A DNA stretch of 64,000 bases, taken from NCBI GenBank assembly GCA_900759105.1, contig CAAETY010000147.1:14944-78943 (forward strand). The letters run 5' to 3'. Numbering within the stretch: position 1 is the stretch's first letter; each line of letters opens with the position of its first letter. The notes below the pieces were generated by a model. It saw only the letters and a list, made by a program, of their open reading frames with translations. It ran no database searches and was not told where the DNA came from. Source of the DNA: Peptococcaceae bacterium (GTDB lineage: Bacteria; Bacillota; Peptococcia; Peptococcales; Peptococcaceae). The position numbers and the translations under genes are program-made. This document shows positions 17,544 to 25,700 of the stretch, one piece after another.

Positions 17544-18506
17544 ATGCAAAACGAAAACGAAAAAGAAAATGACAACGACAATAACGGTGGTGCGTTCGGT
17601 AGATTGGTGGTTTCGCTGATTTTGGCGATTGGTGTAATCTGTCTGATTGGTCTGATTGCCAACAGTGGAGAGGGGCGCATGAATATTCCCTATGGGAAAG
17701 AGGCGCGTGACTGCCAAGTCAGTGAAGAACGCATGGACAGTTTAGATAATAAATTGCGCGATTATGTGGCGCAAATTGACGGCCAATGGAGCGTATACGT
17801 GAAGGACCTGCGCCATGGGCTGACCTTGAGCATGAATAATGAACCTATGTATGCAGCCAGCTTGATTAAAATCTATGTGATGGAAAGCACTTATGCGCAT
17901 ATGGATACGGTGCTCGACAATGCGTCTGCACTTTATGGGGAAGACGAGGCGCAGACAATCGTTGATATGCTGCTTGAAAATATGATTGCTCGCTCTGATA
18001 ACGATTCCTTCAATGAATTGGTACGTTTGCACAGTGCAAACCATAGCTTTACCGAAGGAGCGGAAACCATCAATGCTTATTTAAGCGAACAAGGCTATAA
18101 GGATACCGTCATTTTCCATACCCTGCATCCGGCAGAATCTGAACCGGAAGCAATTTCTGATAATCCGGGTGATTTAAATGAAACCAGCGTGAAGGATTGC
18201 GGCTTGTTGTTGGATCGTATCTATAACAATGAATGCGTGTCCTACGATGCCTCTCAAGCCATGCTGTCATTATTAAGTATGCAAGAAAATGACACCAAGA
18301 TTCATGCGGGCATTGCGGATGCGAAAAAAATTGTTAACAAAACCGGTGAAACCGATAAGCAACAGCACGATGTTGCCATTGTGTACACCACAGACCGTGA
18401 CTATATTCTTTGCATCATGTCAACTGCGTTGACATCAGAGGATGAAGAGGCAGGCGTGGAAAACGTGAAAAACGTGGCAAGCCTTGTCGGAAAAACGTTG
18501 ACCTAA
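17544..18506 (+). CDS. Membrane-anchored serine hydrolase, class A beta-lactamase-like
   Basis: A 320-residue protein with a short Asn/Asp/Glu-rich cytoplasmic start, one membrane helix at about 19-40 and an outside domain with the three class A motifs: SLIK (Ser106-Lys109), SDN (151-153) and KTG (266-268). No clear omega-loop Glu-x-x-x-Asn was identified, so it may be a penicillin-binding or carboxypeptidase-like enzyme rather than a true resistance beta-lactamase. AAAGGGG precedes ATG 17544. It forms a single-gene unit sharing a two-way terminator with the convergent PPC gene. Confidence 0.85.
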   Translation: MQNENEKENDNDNNGGAFGRLVVSLILAIGVICLIGLIANSGEGRMNIPYGKEARDCQVSEERMDSLDNKLRDYVAQIDGQWSVYVKDLRHGLTLSMNNEPMYAASLIKIYVMESTYAHMDTVLDNASALYGEDEAQTIVDMLLENMIARSDNDSFNELVRLHSANHSFTEGAETINAYLSEQGYKDTVIFHTLHPAESEPEAISDNPGDLNETSVKDCGLLLDRIYNNECVSYDASQAMLSLLSMQENDTKIHAGIADAKKIVNKTGETDKQQHDVAIVYTTDRDYILCIMSTALTSEDEEAGVENVKNVASLVGKTLT

Positions 18507-18510
18507 CAAT

Positions 18511-18552
18511 AAAATAAGAGCACTTCGAAATCGAAAGTGCTCTTATTTTTTT
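18511..18552. terminator. Bidirectional terminator
   Basis: AATAAGAGCACTT pairs with AAGTGCTCTTATT, with A residues on one side and T residues on the other. It serves the hydrolase gene and the convergent PPC-domain gene. Confidence 0.88.
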
Positions 18553-18982
18553 ATGCTTTTTCAAAAATTTGGGCAACGCCATGCTCATTGGGGCGGCGTT
18601 CGATATTGAGATCCAGGAGTTCTTGAATGACCAGCTCGGCAAGATAGAGAATACGGCAGCCATGGTTGAGATGTCCGGCGTAGGTGTGAGTGGTATCGGC
18701 AAGCACGCCGTGAAGGTGCACATCGCCATCGCAGATAAAGCCGTCAATAGCAACGACTTCACAGGAGGTGATACTGTGGTCGGTGATAAAATCTATGGGA
18801 TACTCGTTTCCTTGTACGACATTGAGGGAAGCACGGTCCAGTGTGGCGATACCAGTGAGAATGACGGCGTTGGCAACATGGTGCGCTTGCACCAAGGCTT
18901 CAATGCCTGCGATTAAATCCTCGCCCTGTTCCAGCTTCAAAATAAAGGTGCGACCGACTTGGTTGGAAATAAAGGTTTGCAT
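18551..18982 (-). CDS. PPC-domain (DUF296) DNA-binding-type protein
   Basis: A 143-residue single PPC/DUF296 domain. Visible family marks are RTFILKLEQGEDL near the start, the metal-binding-like DVHLHGVLAD (about residues 87-96) and YAGHLNHGCRILY. In plants this domain is joined to AT-hooks; bacterial forms are trimers of unknown use. AAAGGAGG precedes ATG 18982. The nudC gene lies 19 bases upstream on the same strand, so both are probably one transcript. Confidence 0.9.
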   Translation of the reverse strand: MQTFISNQVGRTFILKLEQGEDLIAGIEALVQAHHVANAVILTGIATLDRASLNVVQGNEYPIDFITDHSITSCEVVAIDGFICDGDVHLHGVLADTTHTYAGHLNHGCRILYLAELVIQELLDLNIERRPNEHGVAQIFEKA

Positions 18983-19001
18983 AGGGGTTCCTCCTTTTAT
19001 G

Positions 19002-19814
19002 CTATACGTCCTCGCCTAAGCGAAAGGCTTCCATCATTTTGGCAGTTAGACTCAAAGTGGCGTCGCTCATCGGTAAAAACTCACGCTCCATCCAAACCGC
19101 TTCGGAAAGCTCGTTTTGGTCCAAGACAATATCCGGACTGCCATCTAGGTCGCAAAAAAAGCCTACCAATAATGAGCGCGAAAATCCCCATGGTTGGTTG
19201 TCAAAGTAGCGGATGTTTTTGACACGAAGTCCCACTTCTTCCATAATTTCACGGCGTACAGCATCCTCTAAAGCTTCGCCGATTTCCACAAAGCCGGCAA
19301 TCAGTGCATAATTGCGGTAACTTCCATGGGCATAGCGGGATAATACCATGCGCTCTCCGTCTAAAATGCCGACAATAACAGCAATGGCAATATCCGGATA
19401 AATAATATGCCCACAATCAGGACAAACCAAAGCGCGTTCATCATCCTTGTGAATCAATGGTGTGGCGCAACGGCCGCAATAACGGTGGTCGTGGTACCAT
19501 GTGGCAAGATGATGCCCTGTTACCATTGCAAAAGCGAGCCATTGCGGAAGCTTAGCACGTAAGGTGCGAATGTCGCAGTAGGTGAGGGTGTCTGTTTCGT
19601 CAACCGTCTCGCAGGCGAGATAAAAGCCGACATCGGAAATCGTAAAGAGAAATTGCGGTGGGGTGGTGGTAGAAATTGCTGATACTAACGGCAAATCCGC
19701 TTCTCCCGAAAGCACTGCGCCATCACGATAACATAGCAATACATCCGTTTCAGGATTCGGTGTCTTGTTGGTATATTCGCAGTGATACGTCTTATCGCCA
19801 ATATGGTGTAGCAT
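19002..19814 (-). CDS. nudC: NADH pyrophosphatase (NudC-type Nudix hydrolase)
   Basis: A 270-residue NudC-like enzyme that splits NAD(H) into NMN(H) and AMP, and in some bacteria removes NAD caps from RNA. It has the zinc ribbon Cys113/Cys116 and Cys131/Cys134, and the full Nudix box starting GFVEIGEALEDA at 174 with catalytic glutamates in REIMEEVGL. The NudC signature SQPWPFP after the box is seen here as the variant NQPWGFS. AAAGGAGGT precedes ATG 19814. It is the first gene of a two-gene unit with the PPC protein. Confidence 0.93.
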   Translation of the reverse strand: MLHHIGDKTYHCEYTNKTPNPETDVLLCYRDGAVLSGEADLPLVSAISTTTPPQFLFTISDVGFYLACETVDETDTLTYCDIRTLRAKLPQWLAFAMVTGHHLATWYHDHRYCGRCATPLIHKDDERALVCPDCGHIIYPDIAIAVIVGILDGERMVLSRYAHGSYRNYALIAGFVEIGEALEDAVRREIMEEVGLRVKNIRYFDNQPWGFSRSLLVGFFCDLDGSPDIVLDQNELSEAVWMEREFLPMSDATLSLTAKMMEAFRLGEDV

Positions 19815-19952
19815 GCGTGCGACCTCCTTTTGTTGGTACTTTTATTGTAGGAGGCGAATTGCGACATTGCAATAAGGCATGAAAGAATCTGTGGCCAATA
19901 CATTGCCTTTGGTGGATGTGGCCTGTAAAATAGATGAAAAGGAGTGATTGAG

Positions 19953-20759
19953 ATGAAAAAGATAATGGCAACGATGCTTGCCGTTTTGATGTTTATTGGT
20001 TCCTTTGCTATTGCACAACCGAGTCAAGCACAGACTATGGAGGTGTTGATTGACGGGCTGACATTGGAAACCGACCAGCCGCCGATTGTTTACCAAAGTC
20101 GCACCATGGTGCCATTGCGTGCGATTTTTGAAGCCTTGGGCGCAAAAGTGACCTGGACAGCAGGCAGTGGCTCCATTTATTGCCGCCGAGATGGCGCGTC
20201 CATCAGCCTCAAGGTGAATGACAGCACCGCCTATATCAATGGGGAGCGTGTGACCTTGGATGTACCGCCGCTTGCTGTCAACGGACGTACCTTGGTGCCG
20301 GTGCGTGTGGTAAGTGAGGCCCTGGGCGCTACCTGTGAATGGGTGCGCGAATCGAATCGCGTATATATTACCTCCAACGACGGGTATGTGGGCGTGATGC
20401 GTGTGGATTATGATGCGCTTCTGCCAAGCGAATTAAAGAAGGTATCACAGAGTGCATTGGGCGTTATTCATAATGTAAGAGCGATTTACGAAAACACGTC
20501 ACCGTATCCGATTGTGGACTACAAGCTGATTGGCTCAAACAAGGAAACCGGTAATCGTCACTATTTCACCTGCTATGATACCATCATGCCGGGCGAGGAT
20601 TCTCCAAGAATGGAGTCCTTGTTGGCCAGAGCTGAATATGTGGATGATATTCAATATCAAAAGCTGAGCGTGCAGTTGAAAACATCCTATGGAAAATTCC
20701 GCGTAGAGTATGATTGCAGATTGCAAGAAATTGAATCTGTGAATAAGGTAACAAATTAA
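19953..20759 (+). CDS. Secreted protein with copper-amine-oxidase-like stalk domain
   Basis: A 268-residue exported protein. Residues 1-26 are a signal peptide ending near AQA; residues 27-130 are a copper amine oxidase N-terminal (stalk) domain with the usual MVPLRAIFEALGAKVTW and TLVPVRVVSEALGA pair. The C-terminal 130 residues are a beta-rich domain I do not recognise. AAAGGAG lies before ATG 19953. No enzyme motif is present; such domains are thought to be structural or cell-wall modules. It is one of five stalk-domain genes in the window. Confidence 0.88.
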   Translation: MKKIMATMLAVLMFIGSFAIAQPSQAQTMEVLIDGLTLETDQPPIVYQSRTMVPLRAIFEALGAKVTWTAGSGSIYCRRDGASISLKVNDSTAYINGERVTLDVPPLAVNGRTLVPVRVVSEALGATCEWVRESNRVYITSNDGYVGVMRVDYDALLPSELKKVSQSALGVIHNVRAIYENTSPYPIVDYKLIGSNKETGNRHYFTCYDTIMPGEDSPRMESLLARAEYVDDIQYQKLSVQLKTSYGKFRVEYDCRLQEIESVNKVTN

Positions 20760-20804
20760 GGCAGACATAAGCATACGACTGATTCATTGGAAAGGAGTCT
20801 TAGT

Positions 20805-21056
20805 ATGGATGCAGGACTTGATATTGCCGTTGCGATGGACAACGCTGCAAATGTTGCGATGAACGAAGCCTTGAATTCAGAATGGGATAACGCTAAAAAT
20901 GCGGGACACGTTGAAGTATGTGATCCAATGGCGGAGGAAGCTGTTGAAGCATTTTGCGATACCTACGGACTGGTGTTGCCAACCTTGGCCCCATCCGAGT
21001 ATGACCTCAAGACGCGCCGAGACACAACGCCGATGACCCAAGAACCAATCGAATAA
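20805..21056 (+). CDS. Small acidic protein of unknown function
   Basis: An 83-residue acidic protein with no signal peptide or membrane segment. It has two halves, an Ala/Asn/Met-rich helix (about 1-35) and a segment CDPMAEEAVEAFCDTYGLVLP with two cysteines. AAAGGAG is placed well for ATG 20805. It starts 45 bases after the stalk gene and ends at a strong terminator, so it is probably expressed with it. No family recognised. Confidence 0.7.
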   Translation: MDAGLDIAVAMDNAANVAMNEALNSEWDNAKNAGHVEVCDPMAEEAVEAFCDTYGLVLPTLAPSEYDLKTRRDTTPMTQEPIE

Positions 21057-21059
21057 TCG

Positions 21060-21100
21060 ACTGCCCCCACAATTTGATGATTGTGGGGGCAGTTGTGTTA
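21060..21100 (+). terminator. Rho-independent terminator
   Basis: Perfect 14-bp arms ACTGCCCCCACAAT and ATTGTGGGGGCAGT with a 6-base loop, followed by a weak T tract. Confidence 0.85.
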
Positions 21101-21135
21101 TAATGAAGCGTATCAAAAAAGAAAGGAGCCTAGCC

Positions 21136-21387
21136 ATGACAAACCATCATCCCTATGCGGATATTTTGAACGCCACACGTCCCGAGCCGTCCTCACGTCA
21201 TCCGCGTATGGAAACGCGAGAACGCGCCGGACAGTTTGGCTCCTTTGCAGCCTTAGTAGGCTATGAGAAAGCCGTTGCAGCACTTTCCGCACAGCTTGCC
21301 ACCGGCAATTTGGCGCCGGAAGAAATCGACGCCTTTGTCGAAGCCTATTTCGGTGAAGTGCTCGGCCAAGAACCGCCGATGGAATAG
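21136..21387 (+). CDS. Small conserved protein of unknown function
   Basis: An 83-residue soluble protein. The core HPRMETRERAGQFGSFAALV is like a short motif (RAAQFAPFAALTGY) that I recall from small Bacillota proteins encoded near Y-family DNA polymerases; that link is from memory and no polymerase gene is here. The C-terminal half is an Ala/Glu-rich helix pair. AAAGGAG precedes ATG 21136. It stands alone between two transcription units. Confidence 0.7.
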   Translation: MTNHHPYADILNATRPEPSSRHPRMETRERAGQFGSFAALVGYEKAVAALSAQLATGNLAPEEIDAFVEAYFGEVLGQEPPME

Positions 21388-21685
21388 CCTTGCCGCGGAC
21401 GCGGTATATGCAAAATTACTAAACAGCCACTTGCGCAATCGCCCTATCATTGAACCCATTTGTCGTGTGTGATGACTGAAATATACCAATCTAAAATGCG
21501 TTATCCGATACAAGGACAACGCATTTTTCTGCAATGATATGTGACAAATCCATGCAAAACAAGGAAATTGTCACACGAGATGGCTTGGTGTGTGACAAAT
21601 TTACATAATTCGGTGGATTTGTCACATATGTTTGCGATGGTTTTTTAATGAAGGGGTGTCGGGGAAAAATATTTTTGAAAAAATT
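21388..21685. other. Intergenic region before the ECF sigma operon
   Basis: About 300 bases without a gene. The left part has no clear structure. From 21540 to 21626 it contains two matching interrupted palindromes, and the ECF-type promoter starts at 21686. Confidence 0.6.
21540..21626. repeat. Two copies of TGTGACAAAT-N16-inverted repeat
   Basis: TGTGACAAAT at 21540-21549 faces AATTGTCACA at 21566-21575, and TGTGACAAAT at 21591-21600 faces ATTTGTCACA at 21617-21626. Both pairs have exactly 16 bases between the arms. They end 60 bases before the ECF promoter, so they look like paired operator sites of an unknown regulator. The TGTGA/TCACA arms recall CRP/FNR half-sites, but the spacing differs. 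Confidence 0.6.
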
Positions 21686-21711
21686 TGTAACGAAATACGG
21701 TTTACGCCGTC
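21686..21711 (+). promoter_or_regulatory. ECF-type promoter TGTAAC-N16-CGTC
   Basis: TGTAAC at 21686-21691 and CGTC at 21708-21711 are spaced by 16 bases, the standard layout of promoters read by ECF sigma factors. It lies just upstream of an ECF sigma gene, so it is probably self-activated. Confidence 0.7.
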
Positions 21712-21742
21712 TAATTGATGTAAAAGAAAAGAGGTGAGCACA

Positions 21743-22219
21743 CTGGATATTGAAAAACTCTACCGAACCTATTATATGCAGGTCTACGCCTATGCGATGA
21801 CCGTGGTGAAGGATTCGAATGTGGCCGAAGAAGTGACCCAGCAAACCTTTGTAAAGGCGCTGAGTGCCGATTGCAAGGGCACGGCAAGTGCCTATACGTG
21901 GCTCTGTGCCATTGCCAAAAATGTCGCCAATGACCATTTTCGCGCCGCAAAGCGTATGGCACCATTGGCGGAAGCGGAGACGCAAGCAAGCGACTCGCTG
22001 CAAGCGGATGTGATTGCCCGAGCAAGTAGCTTGGAAATTCATCGCATTTTGCATGCGATGGAGGAGCCGTACAAGGAAGTGTTTGAGCTGCGCGTATTTG
22101 GTGAGCTTAGCTTTCGAGATATTGCCGATATTTTTGGCAAAACCGAAAGCTGGGCGCGTGTGACCTATCACCGTGCTCGCCTTAAAATCAAAGAAAGGAT
22201 GACGGATAATGACAGATAA
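21743..22219 (+). CDS. ECF RNA polymerase sigma factor
   Basis: A sigma-70 factor of the extracytoplasmic function group, about 158 residues, with region 2 (LYRTYYMQVYAYAMTVVKDSNVAEE) and region 4 (EVFELRVFGELSFRDIADIFG) joined by a short linker. The start is uncertain. A very good ribosome-binding site, AGAGGTGAG, covers the GTG at 21734, which therefore cannot be a good start; CTG at 21743, 8 bases further, fits the spacing and would give the normal N-terminus Met-Asp-Ile-Glu-Lys-Leu-Tyr. The 3' end overlaps the anti-sigma gene by 11 bases. It probably senses envelope stress through that partner. Confidence 0.92.
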   Translation: MDIEKLYRTYYMQVYAYAMTVVKDSNVAEEVTQQTFVKALSADCKGTASAYTWLCAIAKNVANDHFRAAKRMAPLAEAETQASDSLQADVIARASSLEIHRILHAMEEPYKEVFELRVFGELSFRDIADIFGKTESWARVTYHRARLKIKERMTDNDR

Positions 22220-23147
22220 AAAACTATCTTGCGTTGTGGTGCAGGATTTGCTACCACTTTATGTAGATGGCGTATGCAGTGATGAGAGCAAACACTTGGT
22301 GGAAGCTCATCTGGCGGAATGTGCCGATTGTCGCGCGCTCTGTACAGCGTTAAAAGAAAGTGAAGCGGAGACACTGTTTCAAGCTGATACCAAGACGGTG
22401 CTAAGGGCTCATGCTAAGCGTCAATCTAAGCTTGCACTGGCGATGGGCGTGCTGATTGCAGTCTTTCTTACAGCGATAATGGGCGTGATGCTCTATGTGA
22501 CCTTGCGCGGTTGGAGCGATTGGCAAACCACGGTCACAGTGGGTGCTTCCTTGCTGCTTCTAGCCGGTCTTACGGCAGTGCCACTGCTTGCGAAAACAAA
22601 GCGCACGACAAAGGCCATTGTTTTTTCGACCTTGACGCTGGTTGCTGTTATTTATTGCGAGGAAATCTTTTTTAGCAATGACGGCTGGATGGAAATATTG
22701 CAGGTTATCACGGCAGTGATTTTTACCATTTCACTTTTCGGCTTTCCTTTTGTAGTGCGTCAGGCGGATTTGCCAATGCCACTGTGTAATCATAAGCTCT
22801 TTATCACCCTGCTTTGGGATTCGCTTTGGTTTGTATTCATGATGCTGCTCTTGGCCTTTGATGAACCAACAGAGATTGGTTTTGTGATGGTAGCGACACT
22901 TTCTCTTGTGGCAGTGGCGTGGCTGATTGCCTTGACGGCGCGGTATTTGCCGGTGCATTGGCTCGCAAAATGTGGCGTGATGGTGGTGCTTGTGGCGATT
23001 TGGTTGGCGCTTGGCGTGCAATTTGGCTGGGCGATGTTTGACGGCGTCAAAAGTCCGGTGCTTGTCGGTGGTGTCGGCGTTGCAATGGGTGCGGTGCTTG
23101 CAATCATTGGTGCCATCATTGGCAATCGGGGAAAATGCAAACGCTAA
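22209..23147 (+). CDS. Membrane anti-sigma factor with zinc-finger domain
   Basis: A 312-residue protein with a cytoplasmic zinc-binding anti-sigma domain at the N-terminus (His34-x3-Cys38-x2-Cys41 in AHLAECADC) and six or seven membrane helices from about residue 75 on. The zinc-finger family holds its ECF sigma factor inactive at the membrane until a signal arrives. It overlaps the sigma gene by 11 bases, so translation is coupled. The membrane part is larger than in the usual one-helix anti-sigma factors, and no outside sensor domain is seen, so a signal within the membrane is plausible. Confidence 0.88.
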   Translation: MTDKKLSCVVVQDLLPLYVDGVCSDESKHLVEAHLAECADCRALCTALKESEAETLFQADTKTVLRAHAKRQSKLALAMGVLIAVFLTAIMGVMLYVTLRGWSDWQTTVTVGASLLLLAGLTAVPLLAKTKRTTKAIVFSTLTLVAVIYCEEIFFSNDGWMEILQVITAVIFTISLFGFPFVVRQADLPMPLCNHKLFITLLWDSLWFVFMMLLLAFDEPTEIGFVMVATLSLVAVAWLIALTARYLPVHWLAKCGVMVVLVAIWLALGVQFGWAMFDGVKSPVLVGGVGVAMGAVLAIIGAIIGNRGKCKR

Positions 23148-23165
23148 AATAAAATATCGACCCCA

Positions 23166-23214
23166 TGGGCAGCTTGGTGTATGATAAAAGAAATCACCGA
23201 GCTGCCTTTTTGGC
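23166..23214 (+). terminator. Rho-independent terminator of the sigma operon
   Basis: GGCAGCTTGGTG pairs with CACCGAGCTGCC (one G-T pair), followed by TTTTT. Confidence 0.8.
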
Positions 23215-23240
23215 TCGGCATTCAGTAGGAGGAATAATGA

Positions 23241-23858
23241 ATGAAAGTTTTAATGATTGACGGCAGCCCACGCAAAGACGGAAACGTAGCGACTGCCTTG
23301 GCTGAAATGGAAAAAACCTTTGTAGAAGAAGGCGTTGAAGTAGAAATCGTAAAAGTTGGCAACCAGCCTGTACAAGGCTGCATGGCATGCGGCGCCTGCG
23401 CAAAGCTTGGCTGTTGCACAGTGGATGACGTGGTAAACGAGCTTGCGCCAAAGTTTGAAGCCGCTGATGGTTTGGTTGTGGCAAGCCCTGTCTATTACGC
23501 CAATGCCAACGCAACCCTCATTGCCACCTTGGACAGACTTTTCTACAGCAGCAAGTTTGACAAGACCATGAAAGTCGGCGCCAGTGTAGTAGCCGCTCGT
23601 CGCGGTGGTTGCTCTGCGACCTTTGACGAACTCAACAAATACTTTACCATCTCCGGCATGCCGGTGGCATCCAGCCAATATTGGAACAGCGTGCATGGCC
23701 GTTTGCCTGGCGAAGCGGTACAAGATGTGGAAGGCATGCAAACCATGCGTGTGCTGGCTCGTAACATGACCTTCCTCATGAAGAGCATTGCCCTCGGCAA
23801 AGAAGCCTTTGGCTTGCCGGAAAAAGAAGAAAAAACCCCATTTCACTTTGTGCGCTAA
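23241..23858 (+). CDS. Flavodoxin-fold NAD(P)H-dependent FMN reductase / Fe-S flavoprotein-like
   Basis: A 205-residue flavodoxin-like protein. It starts with the FMN phosphate loop MIDGSPRKDGNVATAL, and has a cysteine cluster GCMACGACAKLGCC at about residues 51-64 like that of iron-sulfur flavoproteins, and the SPVYYANANA segment. Electron transfer or quinone/flavin reduction is likely; the partner is unknown. TAGGAGGA precedes ATG 23241. The next gene, also with a Cys cluster, starts 20 bases on and probably works with it. Confidence 0.88.
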   Translation: MKVLMIDGSPRKDGNVATALAEMEKTFVEEGVEVEIVKVGNQPVQGCMACGACAKLGCCTVDDVVNELAPKFEAADGLVVASPVYYANANATLIATLDRLFYSSKFDKTMKVGASVVAARRGGCSATFDELNKYFTISGMPVASSQYWNSVHGRLPGEAVQDVEGMQTMRVLARNMTFLMKSIALGKEAFGLPEKEEKTPFHFVR

Positions 23859-23878
23859 GCAAAAAGGAGGAATTCACC

Positions 23879-24235
23879 ATGGATCAACAACTCAAAGATT
23901 ACCTTGTAGAACACGTTAATGCCCTTGTTAATGCACCAATGACCTACGAAGGTACAAAAAAAGTCGGCGAAGAATGGCTCGCTGCCTTGGGAACCGATGC
24001 TGAAGCCGAAGCAAGCAAAAAGCTCATCGCTGAAGCAGAAGCAGATATCATGCCGATTGATGCACTCGTTAGCTTTGCTGAATCCGATGCAGCAGTGGCT
24101 GCCTTTGGTGATGCAGCACCGGGCTTCTTGGCTCATGCCAAGAGCCTCAAAGAAGCCGGCGCACGCTACTGTGATTGCACAGCTTGCGCAGCCTGCGAAG
24201 CCATCCTCGCAAAGAAAGATGAACTTTTGGGCTAA
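23879..24235 (+). CDS. Small protein with C-terminal CxCxxCxxC cluster
   Basis: A 118-residue, mainly helical acidic protein ending in YCDCTACAACEAIL, a four-cysteine cluster that could bind a metal or Fe-S centre. There is no signal peptide. AAGGAGG lies before ATG 23879. It follows a flavodoxin-fold gene that also has a Cys cluster and ends at a terminator, so the two form an operon and may exchange electrons. No family assigned. Confidence 0.8.
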   Translation: MDQQLKDYLVEHVNALVNAPMTYEGTKKVGEEWLAALGTDAEAEASKKLIAEAEADIMPIDALVSFAESDAAVAAFGDAAPGFLAHAKSLKEAGARYCDCTACAACEAILAKKDELLG

Positions 24236-24248
24236 TCCCACACAAACG

Positions 24249-24286
24249 AAAACACCTCGCTAAGCTAAAAAGCGAGGTGTTTTTGT
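24249..24286 (+). terminator. Rho-independent terminator
   Basis: AAAACACCTCGCT pairs with AGCGAGGTGTTTT, followed by T residues. Confidence 0.88.
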
Positions 24287-24384
24287 CATCATGAAAGAAT
24301 GATATTAGAAACTTAAAATTTCCATTTTTTGAAAGCGACGCACTTAGGTTGTATAATAAAATCATCACGATAGGAGGAAAGAAA

Positions 24385-24891
24385 ATGGAACACATAAAAG
24401 ATATGAACGTTGATATTTTTAAGCTCTTTGACGATCACTGGGCGCTTCTTACTGCAGGTACGCCGAAAGACTACAATACCATGACCATTAGCTGGGGAAG
24501 CTTGGGTACCATTTGGGCACCGCGCGGAAACGGCAAGCAAATCGCAACCGTCTATGTAAAGCCAAGTCGCTATACCTTCGAATATCTGGAAAAAAGCGAC
24601 TACTACACCATCAGCTTCTTCCCGGATAGCTATCATAAAGATATGGCCTATCTCGGCAGCCACTCCGGCCGTGACGGCGATAAACTCACTGCCACAGACC
24701 TTACCCCTATAGAAAAATCCCATGGCACCATGGGATTTGCCGAAGCCAACCTCACCCTCGTTTGCCACAAGCTCTACAGCGACGCCTTCAAAAAAGATGG
24801 TATCCCACAGGATGTGGTTGATGCCTACTACAGCGGCGAAGACCCACACCATTTCTATATCGGTGAAATCGTAGACTTTGACGAACAATAA
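24385..24891 (+). CDS. Flavin reductase-like domain protein
   Basis: A 168-residue protein of the flavin reductase-like FMN-binding split-barrel family. Features are WALLTAGTPKDYNTMTISWGSLG near the start, the VKPSRYTFEYLEK segment, and the middle of the chain (SFFPDSYHKDMAYLGSHSGRDGDK), which is typical of clostridial members. The start is ATG 24385, behind AGGAGGAAAG. It is a single-gene unit after the Cys-rich pair; a role in flavin or NAD(P)H redox is likely, the substrate unknown. Confidence 0.88.
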   Translation: MEHIKDMNVDIFKLFDDHWALLTAGTPKDYNTMTISWGSLGTIWAPRGNGKQIATVYVKPSRYTFEYLEKSDYYTISFFPDSYHKDMAYLGSHSGRDGDKLTATDLTPIEKSHGTMGFAEANLTLVCHKLYSDAFKKDGIPQDVVDAYYSGEDPHHFYIGEIVDFDEQ

Positions 24892-24903
24892 GTGATTACA
24901 CAC

Positions 24904-24941
24904 AAAAGCCGCTCTGCAACAACTCGCAGTGCGGCTTTTGT
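24904..24941 (+). terminator. Rho-independent terminator
   Basis: AAAAGCCGC-CTGC and GCAG-GCGGCTTTT arms, just after the flavin reductase gene. Confidence 0.85.
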
Positions 24942-25121
24942 ATATGGTGCAGAAAAGTGCCAGCCCCCTCTGCCGTGCACCTGTGACGAATCAATCCGTG
25001 AGTAACCGGTGGTCGAAGCGGTAAGACTGAAACTTGTCACTCTGCCGAGTGCGTCCCATCCTCACAAGCAAAGCGGCCCTTTCCCTAGAACCTCTGCCCA
25101 AAGACAAGGCGCGAGCATGGA
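24942..25121. other. GC-rich non-coding block of unknown nature
   Basis: About 180 bases, richer in G+C than the AT-rich gaps elsewhere. It holds small inverted repeats such as CACTC/GAGTG near 25040 and GGTGCA/TGCACC near 24945-24990. No protein reading frame is convincing on either strand. It lies after the minus-strand stalk protein gene, for which I see no other terminator. A structured RNA or gene remnant is possible. Confidence 0.4.
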
Positions 25122-25688
25122 TTATTGCATACACATGTCTACCAAATATGGTTGAATCTGTTCGCGGAAATCATCTACAGTCATATAGTCTTTGCCGTTA
25201 CTGTGTAACATTTTGATATCTATACTTTCACCGTTGGCAATAAAATGCCCATTCAAATCAAAATAATATTTGAGATTTCCTTTGTTGGCATTGTAGCGAT
25301 GCATCAAGGTGGTAATATCCACCCCCTTGAAATACTTTTCACTGCCCATATCGCCATTCCAGTTATGAACCTGATCCTTTACATAGACAAAGGTTGGCTG
25401 GTCAATGCTAATCCCTTCCGGCAAACCGCCACCAAGTTCCTGATCATGGTATCCTTGTGGCACAAACTCAATACCCATGTTGGTGATACCAGACAATTCA
25501 CGAAGCTGAACATAGGTGTGACCGCCATAGGTGATGGCATTGTTAATCTTCACCGGTGCACCGTTTACATAAGTTGGAAAAGTAAGCGGTTGAATCGGAG
25601 ATGCCTCCGCAGCCCCAACTGGTGCCACGGCTCCCAAACCTACCACTGCCGCCAAGGCAAGGGCGGTCAAACGTTTTTTCATTTTCAT
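25122..25688 (-). CDS. Secreted stalk-domain-like protein
   Basis: A 188-residue exported protein with a signal peptide (residues 1-27, ending at AAEA). Its first folded part (TYVNGAPVKINNAITYGGHTYVQLREL) is like one half of a copper amine oxidase N-terminal stalk domain; the rest has no recognised motif apart from a final DFREQIQPYL stretch. AAGGAGTG lies 6 bases before ATG 25688. It begins 13 bases after the truncated AgrB gene and is co-transcribed with it, so it now occupies the place where more agr sequence would be expected. Confidence 0.8.
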   Translation of the reverse strand: MKMKKRLTALALAAVVGLGAVAPVGAAEASPIQPLTFPTYVNGAPVKINNAITYGGHTYVQLRELSGITNMGIEFVPQGYHDQELGGGLPEGISIDQPTFVYVKDQVHNWNGDMGSEKYFKGVDITTLMHRYNANKGNLKYYFDLNGHFIANGESIDIKMLHSNGKDYMTVDDFREQIQPYLVDMCMQ

Positions 25689-25700
25689 AATAATCACTCC

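Noticed and set aside
17544..18506. True beta-lactamase resistance gene
   Set aside because: The SxxK, SDN and KTG motifs are shared with other serine hydrolases and the omega-loop glutamate is not evident.
25080..25110. preQ1-like motif (AGAGGTTCTAG on the minus strand)
   Set aside because: The pairing CCTCT and the A-rich tail needed for the riboswitch are absent.
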